Source: Plectosphaerella cucumerina (taxonomy: Eukaryota > Ascomycota > Sordariomycetes > Glomerellales > Plectosphaerellaceae). From it: a DNA stretch of 64,000 nucleotides. Shown here in pieces: positions 43,504-54,761 of the stretch (the first letter of the stretch is position 1; every line of letters begins with the position of its first letter). The DNA lies in contig JAGPXD010000003.1 of NCBI GenBank assembly GCA_020746995.1, positions 5,952,001 through 6,016,000 of the forward strand, given 5' to 3'. The notes beneath the pieces were generated by a model, which saw only the letters and a list, made by a program, of their open reading frames with translations, made no database searches and was not told the origin of the DNA. The translations under genes were made by a program, and so were the position numbers.

Positions 43504-46372
43504 GTCGAATGTCACCCTCCCATACTCGTAGATACCTACTTACCCGGCTCCCTCTGTCTCTTTCTTCTCTTTCCCGCCCACCCGCTGCAGAACCACATGC
43601 GTCGATCCATGGAACGTCAATCTGCGGCCGCCCGCGAGGCTTTGGAGGCTCCCGCCACTTCCCCGAGACACAGTACCACCCGAGACTCCTCCGATGCGGT
43701 GACATTCTGGATCGCGCCTGGGAAGGGGGACGACAGGGAACCCCCCGAGATTAGCGCACATACGACCCTTGGCCCATCACCTCGAGGCGTTCACGCTGTC
43801 GCATCGCACGACACCCGTCAACCCGCGAGTTGACCGCAGCAGCTGTCGCACAATCCCCGGACGCGAGGAGGCCCACGCTCTTCCCGTTCGCAAGCACGAC
43901 CCCATCTTTCCCATCGTTCTGGCCCTTCATGGTCCATGTCCTTCCCTCCAGCCCATGCCCCACGTGGTCTGTGGCCTCTCACGCGCGTGTCGGGGCCGTT
44001 ACGCACCGGTCTCAGCAGCCGTCAAGCTGTGACCCATCCCAGGGTATGACGATGCCAGATGAGCGCCTGGCCGCGGCATGGAACGTTTCAGTCCGGGAGA
44101 CGGAGGGGGAAAAGGGAGGAAGGAGCGGCACGAGAAGTCTTTTTTTGGGGAGGCCTCGTCGCACACGATAGGGGCAGGGTGGGAGTATCATTCACCCGCC
44201 CCCCCTCGTTGTATACGAGTATGCAGCGGTGCAGTAGTAGTAGCAGGAAGAAGGGGGAGGATGAGCTGGCAGCGCGGACCGGACCGAACGCATGCATCCA
44301 CGCGGCGAGGACGGGCGATCACATCTCTATTTCGACGCTGTCACTTTGCAGCCTCGAGGGGATGCGAGATGACGCCGAAAGAAGCGGTCAGTGACGAGGG
44401 AAAATGGAGAGCGACAATCATCCGCCAACGCATCGTGCATGCGCGTCGATGGCGGCCTCGAGACCCTCGACCCGGTTACTGGGACGTTTCTGTCGACAGA
44501 TCGAATCGAGCCAACCTGGCCAAGAGGCGCAAGAGGGTTGGGTGAAGCGAGCGGCCGAAATCCCGCGCAGCCATCTCCTGATTCCACTGCTCTCTTGCCC
44601 TGAACCTCGCCCCCTCGCCCTCCCTGCGCATCTGTACGCCCTGAGTGTGATACGAGTATAGGGTATCTTTCGTCAAGGCCAAGACGAGGTGACAGGGCCA
44701 ACAAGGGGGTGGCGAGCGGACAAGAGTGAGCAAGGCTGGGCGACGCAGTGGTCACACCGTGCGCGACTGGCAGATAAGATCTCAGTTGGCAGAGGCGGGA
44801 AGAGAATAGAAGAACATTGGACATGCTCATGAACCCCCCCTTGAGAACATCGTTGACTTGGAACAGCCACCCTGTGGAAACTCACGCCATCCGTAGCCGA
44901 GTCGTCGCGAGAAGGAGGGGACCGGGGGGGGGGGGAGAGGGAGGAGAAGACAAGAAAGGAGGGGAGCAAGGAGCCACACAACCTACCTGTCAGTTGCTGT
45001 CATCCTGTCAATTGCGCAGGCCAAGAGACAGGGGTGCTCTGTGGGGGTGAAGGCCTTCCAATGTGACAGAATACTCCGATCCAGCCATCCCCCCCTTCTC
45101 CGGCAAAGCCCATCGAGAGGTTCTGCGTGTTTGCCCCCGATCCGAGCCCCGATCGTTCTCCCGACATGCCAGATACGATGGTCGATGGTCGATGGGCGAT
45201 GAGCGATGAGCGATGCAATATCTGGCACAGGGGCTCGAACCACCACCACCGGCCAAGTTTCGACGGAGGAGTTCCGCGAGAAACCACAGCAACGACAACA
45301 GCCCATCGCCCGCAGAGCCAGTACTGGCCGATGAAAGTCGGACTGTCTCCTCCGTACGGGCTACTGCGCGTGCTGGGGTCGCTGCCACACGCTGTTCAGT
45401 AATACACTTTGCGTCTCGCCACGACCCGAACTTCTGGTTCTGCCGTGGTCAATAGTTCCTTCGAGGCCCGCACGGGGTCGAGTCGCCCGGGGTGTCGAAG
45501 GCATCACACCGCTGCGCCATTCTCAGCAGATCACCTCGCCGAGGGCCCCCGGAACCACTCGATCCCCCCCGTCGCCGCCGCCGCCGCCCCCTCCGCCGCG
45601 CTGTGAGGGAAAACGGGCGTTGTCCAGGATCATCTCCGCTCGCGGTCCCAGCCGGACGGCACCCAATCGTGACCCCGGGAGCTCTAGCGAAGGAGGATGG
45701 CTGGCAGGGTCCCCGGGGAAAGAGGAGAGAGGGGGCCGGCCAGCACCGGCCCCCCTTGTCCCCCTCCTCTTCAGCTTCTCCAGCGAAAACATCCCCCTTC
45801 CTCCTCCGGGGTCTCGCCCATTCGCATCCCGAGATCCTGGAAATTGGGGCCCGTCCATCGCCCGACATTGTCTTCCTTGAAAATGGCTCAGCTTGCGAGG
45901 GAATGCAACGTCCAAGGGTCTTCGTCACCCAGCCCATGCGATCACTCCACTCATCAGTATTGTTGAATAATACCAATACTTATTGTTGATGATGCTGGGG
46001 AACCCACTTCCCCGTCCTCCATCGAATAGCGTACAATGACTTCAAGCCCCCAGCCATGCCGTGCCCTGCCAGTGACCCATCCACCCACCCTGGCATGCCC
46101 AGTCAGTCACTTGGCCAGCTGTATGCACATCTCGTCACTCCCATCCTTCCCCCCAAAGCAGTGATGCTCCGAATGGGCCTAGTAGCCCGCCCACCCCCGG
46201 TCTATCCTTGTGTCATATGCGCAGCCTGCGACGATTTCCGAAAAGGAAAGCAGTCAAAGAGAAAGAGAGCGAATGTCTGAGTGGGAAGGAGGAGAAACCA
46301 AGAAATCCTCCCCAATGTGAAACCAAAAGCAGAGGAAGAGAGAGAGACATCCCGGGGTTGCACCCCTCTTTG
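43504..46372. other. 2.9-kb gene-free region
   Basis: This spacer lies between convergent genes (XLF plus, forkhead minus). It contains a 12-G run at 44924-44935 and purine-rich and pyrimidine-rich patches. Open frames here (for example 44327-44830 minus and 45492-45989 plus) are arginine- and serine-rich without domains, and I judge them non-coding. It is large for a convergent spacer, so an unrecognised ncRNA or small gene cannot be excluded. Confidence 0.45.
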
Positions 46373-48080
46373 TCACTGGCGGGAGATGCCGTCGTAGCCG
46401 GCACACCACTTCAGCGTACCCTCCTCGCCATCTGCATGGCCGTCACCGGGGTACATGCCGCGAACATCTGAGAGGTTGGTCCCGCTCATGTCAAAACCAG
46501 GCTGCTGCTGATGATGTTGGTGGTGCTGGAACGCGAGGGCTGCCTCCGAGGGCGGGACACCCTGCAGCGCGGCGTCAGGGGCGGCGAGCGGCATCTCCAG
46601 GCCATGAGCCATGTGGTGCTGATTGTGATGTTGGTGGTACAGCTGCTGCTGCTGCTGTCGCTGCTGCTGATCGTAATCCCCCTGCATGGAGGGTTGGAAG
46701 GGGTTGGCCTGGAACTCAGAAGCCTGGGGTTGGTGGTGGAGGTGATGGCCGCAGTGCATTGGCGCGCCAGGCATCGGCTCGTATGCCGCGACGGGGTATG
46801 TGGAAGAGGGCGAGGATGAGGCTCCCGGTGCTCCCTGCCCGTTCATGAGCGTGTTAGCCTGGCGCAGGGCCACCTGCCTGGCCGCAGCCCTACCGCCGAT
46901 GCGGCCAGACTTGGCCCTGCCGGGGATCGTCTGGCCAGGATTGATGGGATGGGGATAGAAGGTCAGGTGCCTGCTCCGCCGCACGGGGCTCGTGCTGCCA
47001 CGCGCGGGACTCGTTCTGGTGCGTCTGGCCGCGTCGTTCTTGCGGTAGCGCGTGGTGCTCTCAACGCCTTCGGTGACGGCCCAAGGCTGGAGAATCCATT
47101 CAGTAGACTTCTTCGGCTTTCCAGGCGAGGACGGCGTGTCGAGAGTCCAGTTGTCAGGCTTGTCGCGCTTGCCAAAGGCCTGTGAGAGGGCGAGAGGTCA
47201 GCAAGTTTCCAAGGTGGGAACAGCAGCCGAAGGGGGTAGACTTGGCCACGGAACTTCATCAGAGACTCACCATGTTCATGCTGAGGTTGTGACGGATGCT
47301 GTTCTGCCAGCCCTTGTTCTCCTTGCCAGTGATCTTGTCTCTGCCCTTGATCTTGTCCGTGTTCTCGCGGAACCATTGATAGATCTCTTGCAGCGTCATC
47401 GAGTGGCCTGGACGTGAGAGGAGAGCGCGGTAGATGAGCTGCGCGTACGGTTCATCCTGCCGCGCTGTGTTCATCTGGTCCATCTGGCCGCCATCGCAGC
47501 CGTCTTCGGTCTTGATGACGGTGTCACTGCCCATCAAGGCGTCCTCGGCCTTGACGGCGTAGTCCTCTTCCTGCATGGCGTAGGGGCTGTCGCTGGGCGA
47601 GAGGCTGTCTTGGTGGCTGTCTGCTGGGGACATGCTCCAGGTGGGGAGGGAGTCTGCGAGCATGGCGGGGGATCCCCTACGCGAAGGCTGGTCGTGGGAG
47701 GACAAGGCGTCGTGCTCCGCTGCGTCCATGGGTTGCTGAGAGGGGTGCGAGGCATTCGAGCTGTTCCAGACGGCGGAGGTGTCTTGTGGCCAGCCACGAG
47801 GGGAGAGCGTCGAAGGGTTATAGCCCGAGGCGGTGGGGAGGCTGCCGTTCATCACATCGAAGGGCGTGTCGAAGGAGTAGTTGCCGAGCTCTTCGCCGTG
47901 GAGCGAAGGCGGCGAAGGCGGCCACTCCGCCTGAGGCATGAGAAAATGCTGCGGCGCCGAGGTGTTGGAGAAGTTCGCCCAGTCGTCCGGCATCCACGAC
48001 CCCTGGGGGCCGCCGGCCGGCTCGTCCAACAGGGCGTCGTGCACATTTGCGTCCATGGTTTCGTGCTGGGAGGTTGACAT
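46373..48080 (-). CDS. Forkhead transcription factor
   Basis: The product is 538 aa from two exons (intron 47180-47270). The DNA-binding winged helix is at about 211-300: PYAQLIYRALLSRPGHSMTL, QEIYQWFRENTDKIKGR, KGWQNSIRHNLSMNM joined to AFGKRDKPDNWTLD. The recognition helix (WQNSIRHNLS) is canonical, and the intron falls just after it, inside the domain. The N-terminal 200 residues are Ser/Pro/Asp-rich and likely form an activation region. They contain two sumoylation-type motifs, VKAE (about 176) and IKTE (about 189). The C-terminus has basic clusters (RRTRTSPARG, PVRRSR) and a Gln/His tract. Forkhead factors in fungi control cell cycle, sexual development and stress genes; the subfamily is not decided. 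An in-frame ATG at 48185 would add 35 residues; I prefer 48080 because the added part is Arg/Thr-rich leader-like sequence. Confidence 0.9.
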
Positions 48081-48397
48081 GGGAGTGGAGGCAGTGGCGA
48101 GCCTGATGGAGATGCGCAGCGAAGAGAAGCCGCCCTGACAGACGGGAGTTTCAGGGCAGGTGTGACGGAGAGTAATCCGAGTCATGAGGGTATCAAGAAG
48201 GCGTCAGACGTGTGGTCATCGGGGAGACCTAGGCGGGAGAGCGGCCAAAAGATGAGGCTTCCGACTTATATAAGACGGCAACGGCGACGAGATGGTACTC
48301 CTTGGGCCACACCACACGCCCCCCCCTTGGCGGGAGCGGAATAAGAGAGAGGGAACATGGGGATGGGGTACAAAGCTCAGGGATGGCACCGGAAGGG

Positions 48398-48434
<37 letters not shown>

Positions 48435-49661
48435 CGCATGTGTGTGCCTGTGCTGTCCAGTGTATGGACGGGGAAGACGCTCAAGCCAACCCGGTACCCG
48501 GCAGGAGGGCAATTGTCATCGTTGTTGTACCTGTCAGTTTTCCCCCTTGCCCCCCATCTACATGCTGCCCGGCTGCTCTGTGGGCCTGCCGTTGCTGGCA
48601 GATGTGATGCAAACGGGAAACGGGTCCCTGGGTTGGCCGACCCATAGATAGGGTCAGATTGATCCAGGGGGCGGAAGGGGGGGAACATGGCATGCCTCCG
48701 ACGGCACGGTGTGTGAGAGTGTGCTTTGCTGCCACGTGAGATGGGCGCGCACTGCGAGCAGGGCGGGAGGCAAGGGGAGCCAGGAGGGTGAGGGGAGGAT
48801 GGACGGCACTGGGCTCTCGTGGCAATGGGCTACACTCTCACTTTGGAGAGGGGTGCCGATGCCCATGTGTGACGCCTAACGGGCCAGGTCCAGAGCACGT
48901 TGCACCCGAGACCTGTCATGGTGGCAGCGCAGTGTTGGCGACAAAGGCGTTGTGACTCGGACAAGGCGACGCAGGCCGATGGCATCCCGCGTGTGAGCAG
49001 TCCGTGGGAAGATGGCCGACAGACACGGGGGGGTGAGGCCAAGCTGGGGTCCAAGTTGGCCCCCCTCATCCCCCTGCTTATCCTGGGGGCGGTCTGCCCT
49101 GCCTGCGGGAGAGACGGAGAGCGGCGGCGGGTGGTCGCGTTCCCCTACCCCATACCGCACGATGCCTCTTCGCCAAAGGTCACCCAATCAGCTTACACCG
49201 CAGGTGGACACAGGCCATGGGCAGCCCTGTCCTCTGCTTGGATGGGGGGTGCATCTTTCACCAACGCTTCTAGAATACGCGGGCCCATATGCAAAGAGGT
49301 AGACCGTGAGAGGGCACGCTCAGGCCACCCCTGTCGCCAGCCGAACAGACGGGGGTGATCAATTTTGGTCGGGGTGATCGATGTGACATGGCGACCGGCG
49401 TTGGGCGGGCGGTGGGCGATGGACGGTGGGGGCGACAACCTGGAAGAGTAAGAGTGAGAGAGAAAGTTGGTCACTGTCGGCCACGTCGCGCACCGTGTTG
49501 GTACCAACTGATTGTGTATTGTGGTGCCTGTTGGATCAATCTAATCGGGAACGGGCGATGCCAGACGAGGCGCCCACGATCCCAAGCAGGGGGCGATGTT
49601 CGCTCCCTTCGTCTCTTGCCTCTCCCTTTTTCTCGCTCGTCCCACACGTTGTCCTCGGGGC
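48081..49661. other. Intergenic region with forkhead promoter
   Basis: This 1.6-kb spacer lies between the forkhead gene and cactin, both on the minus strand. It holds the TG microsatellite at 48404-48431. No ORF with a domain was found. Confidence 0.55.
48404..48431. repeat. (GT)14 microsatellite
   Basis: An uninterrupted run of 14 GT dinucleotides lies about 330 bp upstream of the forkhead start, with degenerate TG units continuing to about 48447. It is a likely length polymorphism between strains. Confidence 0.95.
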
Positions 49662-51360
49662 CTACTTCCGGTAGTAGATCTGCGGGCGGTCAGCTTGGCA
49701 CGGTCGAGGCTGGGTGGACGGGTTACCTTTTTGAACTGGAAGTGCAGCTGGAGGATGCCCTGTAAGAAGAGAGTAATATTAGAAACAGGTCCGATGTCAC
49801 GCTGTGACGAGCCCCTGTCGGTGCAGAGACGCGCGGTTGGCGTTTGGCCCAGCCAGGGATGCAAGGAGGCGCCACGGCGGGCGATGGACAATGAAAAAGG
49901 GGAGAAGATGGGCCCTCGGGTCCTCGGGGAAAGGGGAAAGGGAAGGAGACGGGGATGAAGACAGGGCAGGGCAGGCTTTGGGGAGTGACGCGCTCGCTCA
50001 CCTTATCAAAAGAGCTCTTGAAGCCCCGGTCCTTCTTCGCGCTGTAGTCCCACTCGCGGTCGACGATGCGGAAGGCAATGTCCTCGTATGGGGGGCCAGC
50101 GATGAAGCGCAGAAGACATGTATCCTCCTCGCCTGCAGGGGCGAACGACTCGCCCTTCTTGCGGCCGTGCTCGCGTACGATCTTGAAGGTCGGCGCCTTG
50201 GTCTTGTCAATGAGCTCCGGGTAGAAGATGTTAAACTTATACCCCTGGACGACCTTTGGTGGCGGGTTGTCGTGATCGTAGTGCGTCTGGTTGTACTTGT
50301 TCCACTCGTACCCCATCTGCACGCGGTTGAAGTAGCGCGGCTTGCGCGGCCGGTACTTGTCGGCCCACTGCGGCGTCGACGTTGTCACCACCATCTCCTC
50401 GCCCGCAAAGACCTCCTCATCCTCGCCCACGCCGCGCGCTACTTCGCGCTCGTACAGCGCCTTGGTAGCCTGCGAAAAGTCCTCTTGGTCCACCTGAGCA
50501 AAGCGCGACGTGCCGGGTGGCGCGCCCGTCGACGGCGCGGCCGCTGCCGCCGCGGATCGGGCCACCGCTTGTTGCGAGGGGGCGGCACCGCGAGGTACCG
50601 GCTGTGTCTTTGTGCCGCTGGCGGGCCGAGTGTCGCCACGGGCCTCCCTGATGGCGTCGCAGATCTTGCGCAGCTTGGCCTTGGCCTTCCAGACGAGCAG
50701 GCTTTTCAGCAACTGACCCCAGTAGTCCGTGTCGATGTCCTCGTCGGATGACAACTTGGCCTTGACCTGCTTCTCCAACGCCTCAAGCTGCTCATATGTC
50801 TTGGGGCTCAATATCTTGTCCACGTCAGCGGCCACTGAGCTCACAACGCGACCGTCCGAGCCGGTTGGCCGCAGCTTCTGTTGTCTGTCGACGCATATGA
50901 TCTTGAGCGACTGCCAATAGTCGCGGTTTCGTGAGCTGGACTCAAGGGTATGGTAGGATGTAATTTCGGTCTCCAGCTCTCGCAGCTGGGTCTCGTCGAG
51001 GCTGGAAAGAACGTCTTCGGGTGAGGGTACTGATACCGAGTCGGAGGCGTCATCATCGTCGAAAACATCGCGGTCCGTGTCGATGAAGCGGAGATTGAAG
51101 GCGAGCTGGTCGATGGGCTTCGCGCGCCCTTCGCGGACACGAATGTCGGCCTTTTTCTTCGACTGCTTGAGAACAAACTTATCCTCATCTGCCACAAACT
51201 GCCGCGCCTGCTCGTCTTGTGTCATGTACGAGTTGCCCTGTCGAGGTTTCGGAGCGGGCTTGGATATGCGATTGTTGTTGTCGCGGCGCGGCGCCGTAAT
51301 GTCACGCTGCGGGGAGCTACGGCCGTGGCCCTGTAGCATCGATCTTCTGCTGGGATCCAT
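49662..51360 (-). CDS. Splicing factor cactin
   Basis: The product is 469 aa from three exons (introns 49760-50001 and 49680-49726). The last exon encodes only IYYRK. The central CactinMid-type region has VREGRAKPIDQLAFNLRFID and LSSLDETQLRELETEITSYH. The C-terminal cactin domain (about 330-469) contains PRYFNRVQMGYEWNKYNQTH, GYKFNIFYPELIDKTKAPTF, LRFIAGPPYEDIAFRIVDRE and WDYSAKKDRGFKSSFDKGIL, ending FQFKKIYYRK. This domain is strongly conserved from yeasts to man. Cactin is a nuclear spliceosome-associated protein; in fission yeast its loss gives splicing and telomere defects. The fungal protein is shorter than animal cactin, lacking the long RS-rich N-terminus, which is normal for fungi. 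The start at 51360 is the ATG just before the conserved-looking chain; an earlier in-frame ATG at 51465 is less likely. It is divergent from the photolyase. Confidence 0.92.
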
Positions 51361-51735
51361 TTTGATCTCGTCGACAAGTTGAATCGCTTGTTGTGGTTGA
51401 ATTTTGCCGTTGCGTCGCAAAGGAAGGAAGGAAGACTGCCTGCCTGCCTGCCTCCAAGACGGCAACCGTTATCGTGCCCAAATCTTTATCACCACGTGAC
51501 CTTATGTCATCAACCCCCACTAAATAAGCTCAAACACAGCAACTGCCCTGCATCGATCTCAACCGGCGCCGCGTCCGATCGCTGTGAGCCGATGACGCCC
51601 ACGACCATCGGCGCTGCAGGTGGCCCTGGAGGAACGCGTCTCACACGCGGTAGGTAGCTGCCCATCTAGCTTTTTAGCCCTTGGGCAGGAGAAGCAATGG
51701 AGTTTTTTACCTTCACCGTCCCATGACCATCTCCC
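51361..51735. promoter_or_regulatory. Divergent promoter, cactin / photolyase
   Basis: This 375-bp bidirectional region contains a CACGTG palindrome at 51493-51498. Read on the minus strand it gives GTCACGTGG, the same extended site as in the RPL23 promoter. A TGCC tetranucleotide run lies near 51436-51452. Confidence 0.5.
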
Positions 51736-53642
51736 ATGTCTCTGTGTTGCCTCTACACCACCACCACCAACGGCCTTCACCTCGTCAAGCACCTCTCCAG
51801 GACCCTCACTATCACCGCCGCAAGGATGCCTCTCGCTACGGGAGGTGACAAGCGCGGCCAGAAGCGACAGAGCTCGGCCCAGACCAATGGTCAGCGTAAG
51901 AGACCAAGAGACCCTCTCCGCGAGCCCCATCCCTTCCACCAAGAGGCCGAAGAGAACGGCATTGTTCTGCGAAAATTCTACCCTCATGAGATGAGCAACG
52001 ATCGCGCCCGCGCCTATCGCGACAACGAGCTCCCCCGGCCAATCGAGGTGATGGACGATGCCCTCTCCGACACGAACTCCGCCCGCGAGGAGGTCAAGGT
52101 CCAGGGCGCAGTCGTGCACTGGTTCAAGATGGACCTGCGAGTGAACGACAACAGAGCCCTGCGACTTGCCAGCGAAAAGGCACAAGAGGCAGGCGTTCCC
52201 CTTATCACCATGTATATTGTCAGCCCGCAGGATTTCGAGGCTCACCTCACGGCGCCGATCCGCGTCGACTTTACCCTGCGCACCCTCGAGGTTTTGCGCA
52301 AAGACCTGGACAAACTCGACATCCCACTGCATGTGGAGACGGTAGATGACAGGAAAACCGTGCCCAGAAAGATTGGGGAGCTGATGGAAGAATGGGGAGC
52401 CAGTCACTTGTTTGCCAACATGGAGTACGAGGTCGATGAACTACGGCGGGAGGCAAAGCTGGTGCGCCAGCTGGCTGCGGAGGGGCGCTCGTTTGACGTC
52501 GTGCATGACACGTGCGTCGTGCCTCCTGGCGAGCTCCAGAGCGGCAGCGGCAATCAGTACGCCGTCTACACACCCTGGTACAAGGCCTGGATGCGTCACG
52601 TCCACGGAAACCCGGAGCTTCTGAACCTCTTCGAACCGCCATCCAAGAACCCGAGCAACGCCCGCGAAGCCTTCTCCTCGCTCTTCGCCAGCGAAATTCC
52701 GGGCGAGGTCAGCGGCAAGACTCTTACACCTGATCAGAAGAAGCGTGCGCACGCCTACTTCCCCGCCGGCGAGCACGAGGCCAGGGACCGGCTGCACAAG
52801 TTCTGCGAGGAGAGGATTGGGGGTTATGCCGACAGGCGCAACTTCCCCTCGGACACGGGCACTTCGTCCATCTCTGTGCATCTGGCCAGCGGGACCATCA
52901 GCGCCAGGACATGTGTGCGCACTGCACGCGACCGCAACAAGACCAAGAAACTCGACGGTGGAAGCCAGGGCATCCAGACATGGATCAGTGAGGTGGCCTG
53001 GAGGGACTTTTACAAGCACGTCCTCGTACACTGGCCCTACGTTTGGTAGGTCTCATTTCCCCTGTTATTGCCCGCCAGTCTGACCTTCCCAGCATGAATA
53101 AGCCTTTCAAGCCCGAGTACGCCAACATCGAGTGGTCCTACATCAAGAAGGACTTTGACGCCTGGACGCAGGGCCGCACGGGTTATCCCATTGTCGACGC
53201 GGCCATGAGGCAGATGGCCGAGGTGGGCTGGATGCACAACCGGTGCCGAATGATTGTGGCGTCATTTCTCGCCAAGGACTTGCTCATCGACTGGCGCATG
53301 GGCGAGCGGCATTTCATGGAGAACCTCATCGATGGCGACTTTGCGTCCAACAGCGGTGGCTGGGGCTTCAGTGCCAGCGTCGGCGTCGACCCGCAGCCCT
53401 ACTTTCGCATCTTCAACCCGCTTCTGCAGAGCGAAAAATTCGACCCTGACGGCACATACATTCGCAAATGGGTGCCGGAGCTCGCTGGCGTCCAGGGCAA
53501 GGCTATCCATGACCCATACGGCCGCGGTGCCGGGCCGCAGGCCAAGAAGAAGGGGTACCCTGCACCCATTGTCGAGCACAAGGCTTGCCGCGAGCGAGCC
53601 CTGGCCGCCTACAAGAAGGGGGTCAGCAGGGACGACCTGTAA
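51736..53642 (+). CDS. phr1: CPD photolyase (cryptochrome/photolyase family, class I)
   Basis: The product is 619 aa from two exons (intron 53046-53092, phase 2). The enzyme uses light to split cyclobutane pyrimidine dimers, with FAD and an antenna chromophore. The N-terminal antenna domain (about 123-290) has AVVHWFKMDLRVNDNRALRL. The FAD domain (about 330-610) has GTSSISVHLASGTISARTCV, SEVAWRDFYKHVLVHWPYVC, MNKPFKPEY, GYPIVDAAMRQMAEVGWMHN, NRCRMIVASFLAKDLLIDWR and SNSGGWGFSASVGVDPQPYF. It is closest to yeast Phr1 and Neurospora phr-type CPD photolyases. Before the domain come basic NLS-like clusters (KRGQKR, QRKRPRD). The first ATG (51736) gives a 30-residue presequence without acidic residues, like a mitochondrial signal; the second ATG (51826) would give a nuclear form. 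Yeast Phr1 is likewise found in both compartments. Confidence 0.95.
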
Positions 53643-54761
53643 CACGAGCACGATGATATGGAAGAATGGATCTGGCTTGTATTGTACTGAAGTGTCTGGA
53701 TTACCAAGAGATCTTCCGCGCATGGTGGACTTTTGCCACGGATGTGTCCGACACGGCGACCTTTCCTTGTGAACAGAACACTCCAGGAGCAAGACTTGAC
53801 TCCCGCAACGTCAAGACTTTCTAAGGTTGAGGATTGACCGCCGCCAGGCCAAAATTACTGAGTACCCCGAAACTTAGCTACAGAAGTGCATTCTTAGCTA
53901 TGTAGACGGTACAGCTAGTGACTCTCTACTGGAGCCAGAATTATTTCATCCTGACGTCTCTGTGAGTCATGAGTCGATGAAGCCTCTTTTTTTGGCATCT
54001 TCCGGCAAGGTGGCCGAGTGGTTAAGGCGATAGACTCGAATGCCCCGTCTGACGGTAATTGTTCGGCTATCTATTGGGTTCGCCCGCGTAGGTTCAAATC
54101 CTGCCCTTGTCGTGTCTCTACACACAAGTCCAGCTCAGCTGGACACTATCTTTTTTGAAATTGTCGCTCAAGGTCATTTTTTCCCCCCCTCTTTGTTACT
54201 CCAAGCATCTGGTTGGCCATAGTCAGTTTATGATGTCAAGGTCAGAACTTCGAGCCCTGCCCGCGACTTGAGGCGACAACGAAGAGCTTTGCGAAATCCA
54301 ATTGATGTCCAGGGAACATGACTCGGACCCGGCAGCCCCCTCAGCCGCAAGTCCTCATCAAAGCCTAAAAGGCACCAGGCTCTCCCCCGTCGGCAATGAT
54401 GAAGTCCCATCAAATAAGCAGGCACCACATCCCATTTCCCGTGTCGCCCCGGGCGAATCGATGCTGTGATAGGGGCCTGAAGCGGGCCAGGACCAGGGGT
54501 GCTTACTGATGGTGCATTGCTTCGACTTTGGGGGAATTCCACGGGCCGAGACACCCCAGCTTCCACTGCAGGTCCAGCGGCGGCGTGCTTCAAGTTCAGC
54601 GGCCGCCGTCGACAATCCGCGTAAGCAGCCATGGCTGTTATCAGTAACACGTGCGGCCGCTGCAGCGTGCCTAGCGAAGGTAGAAGTATAAGGGTTGTGT
54701 GCCCTTCAAGTTCCTCTCCTGGGCGTTGACAAGCTCATCTCACGACCTCATCCAAAGCATC
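53643..54761. other. Intergenic region with tRNA-Ser
   Basis: This 1.1-kb spacer lies between the photolyase and LtrA-family genes, both on the plus strand. Apart from the tRNA at 54004-54112 (followed by a T6 stretch at 54151-54156 and a T7 run at 54176-54182 that could stop RNA polymerase III) no other feature was seen. Small ORFs have no domain. Confidence 0.6.
54004..54112 (+). tRNA. tRNA-Ser (anticodon CGA), with intron
   Basis: The acceptor stem GGCAAGG pairs with CCTTGTC (one G-U pair), with discriminator G. The A-box TGGCCGAGTGG and B-box GGTTCAAATCC are canonical. The anticodon stem ATAGA/TCTAT encloses CTCGAA, giving anticodon CGA (54037-54039). A 28-nt intron (54041-54068) follows the base after the anticodon. 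The long variable arm (TGGGTTCGCCCGCG region) is that of a serine tRNA. It decodes UCG codons. Confidence 0.95.

Noticed and set aside
44088..44545. Overlapping plus and minus ORFs as a small gene
   Set aside because: Both strands give basic, low-information peptides; no splice-compatible continuation was found.
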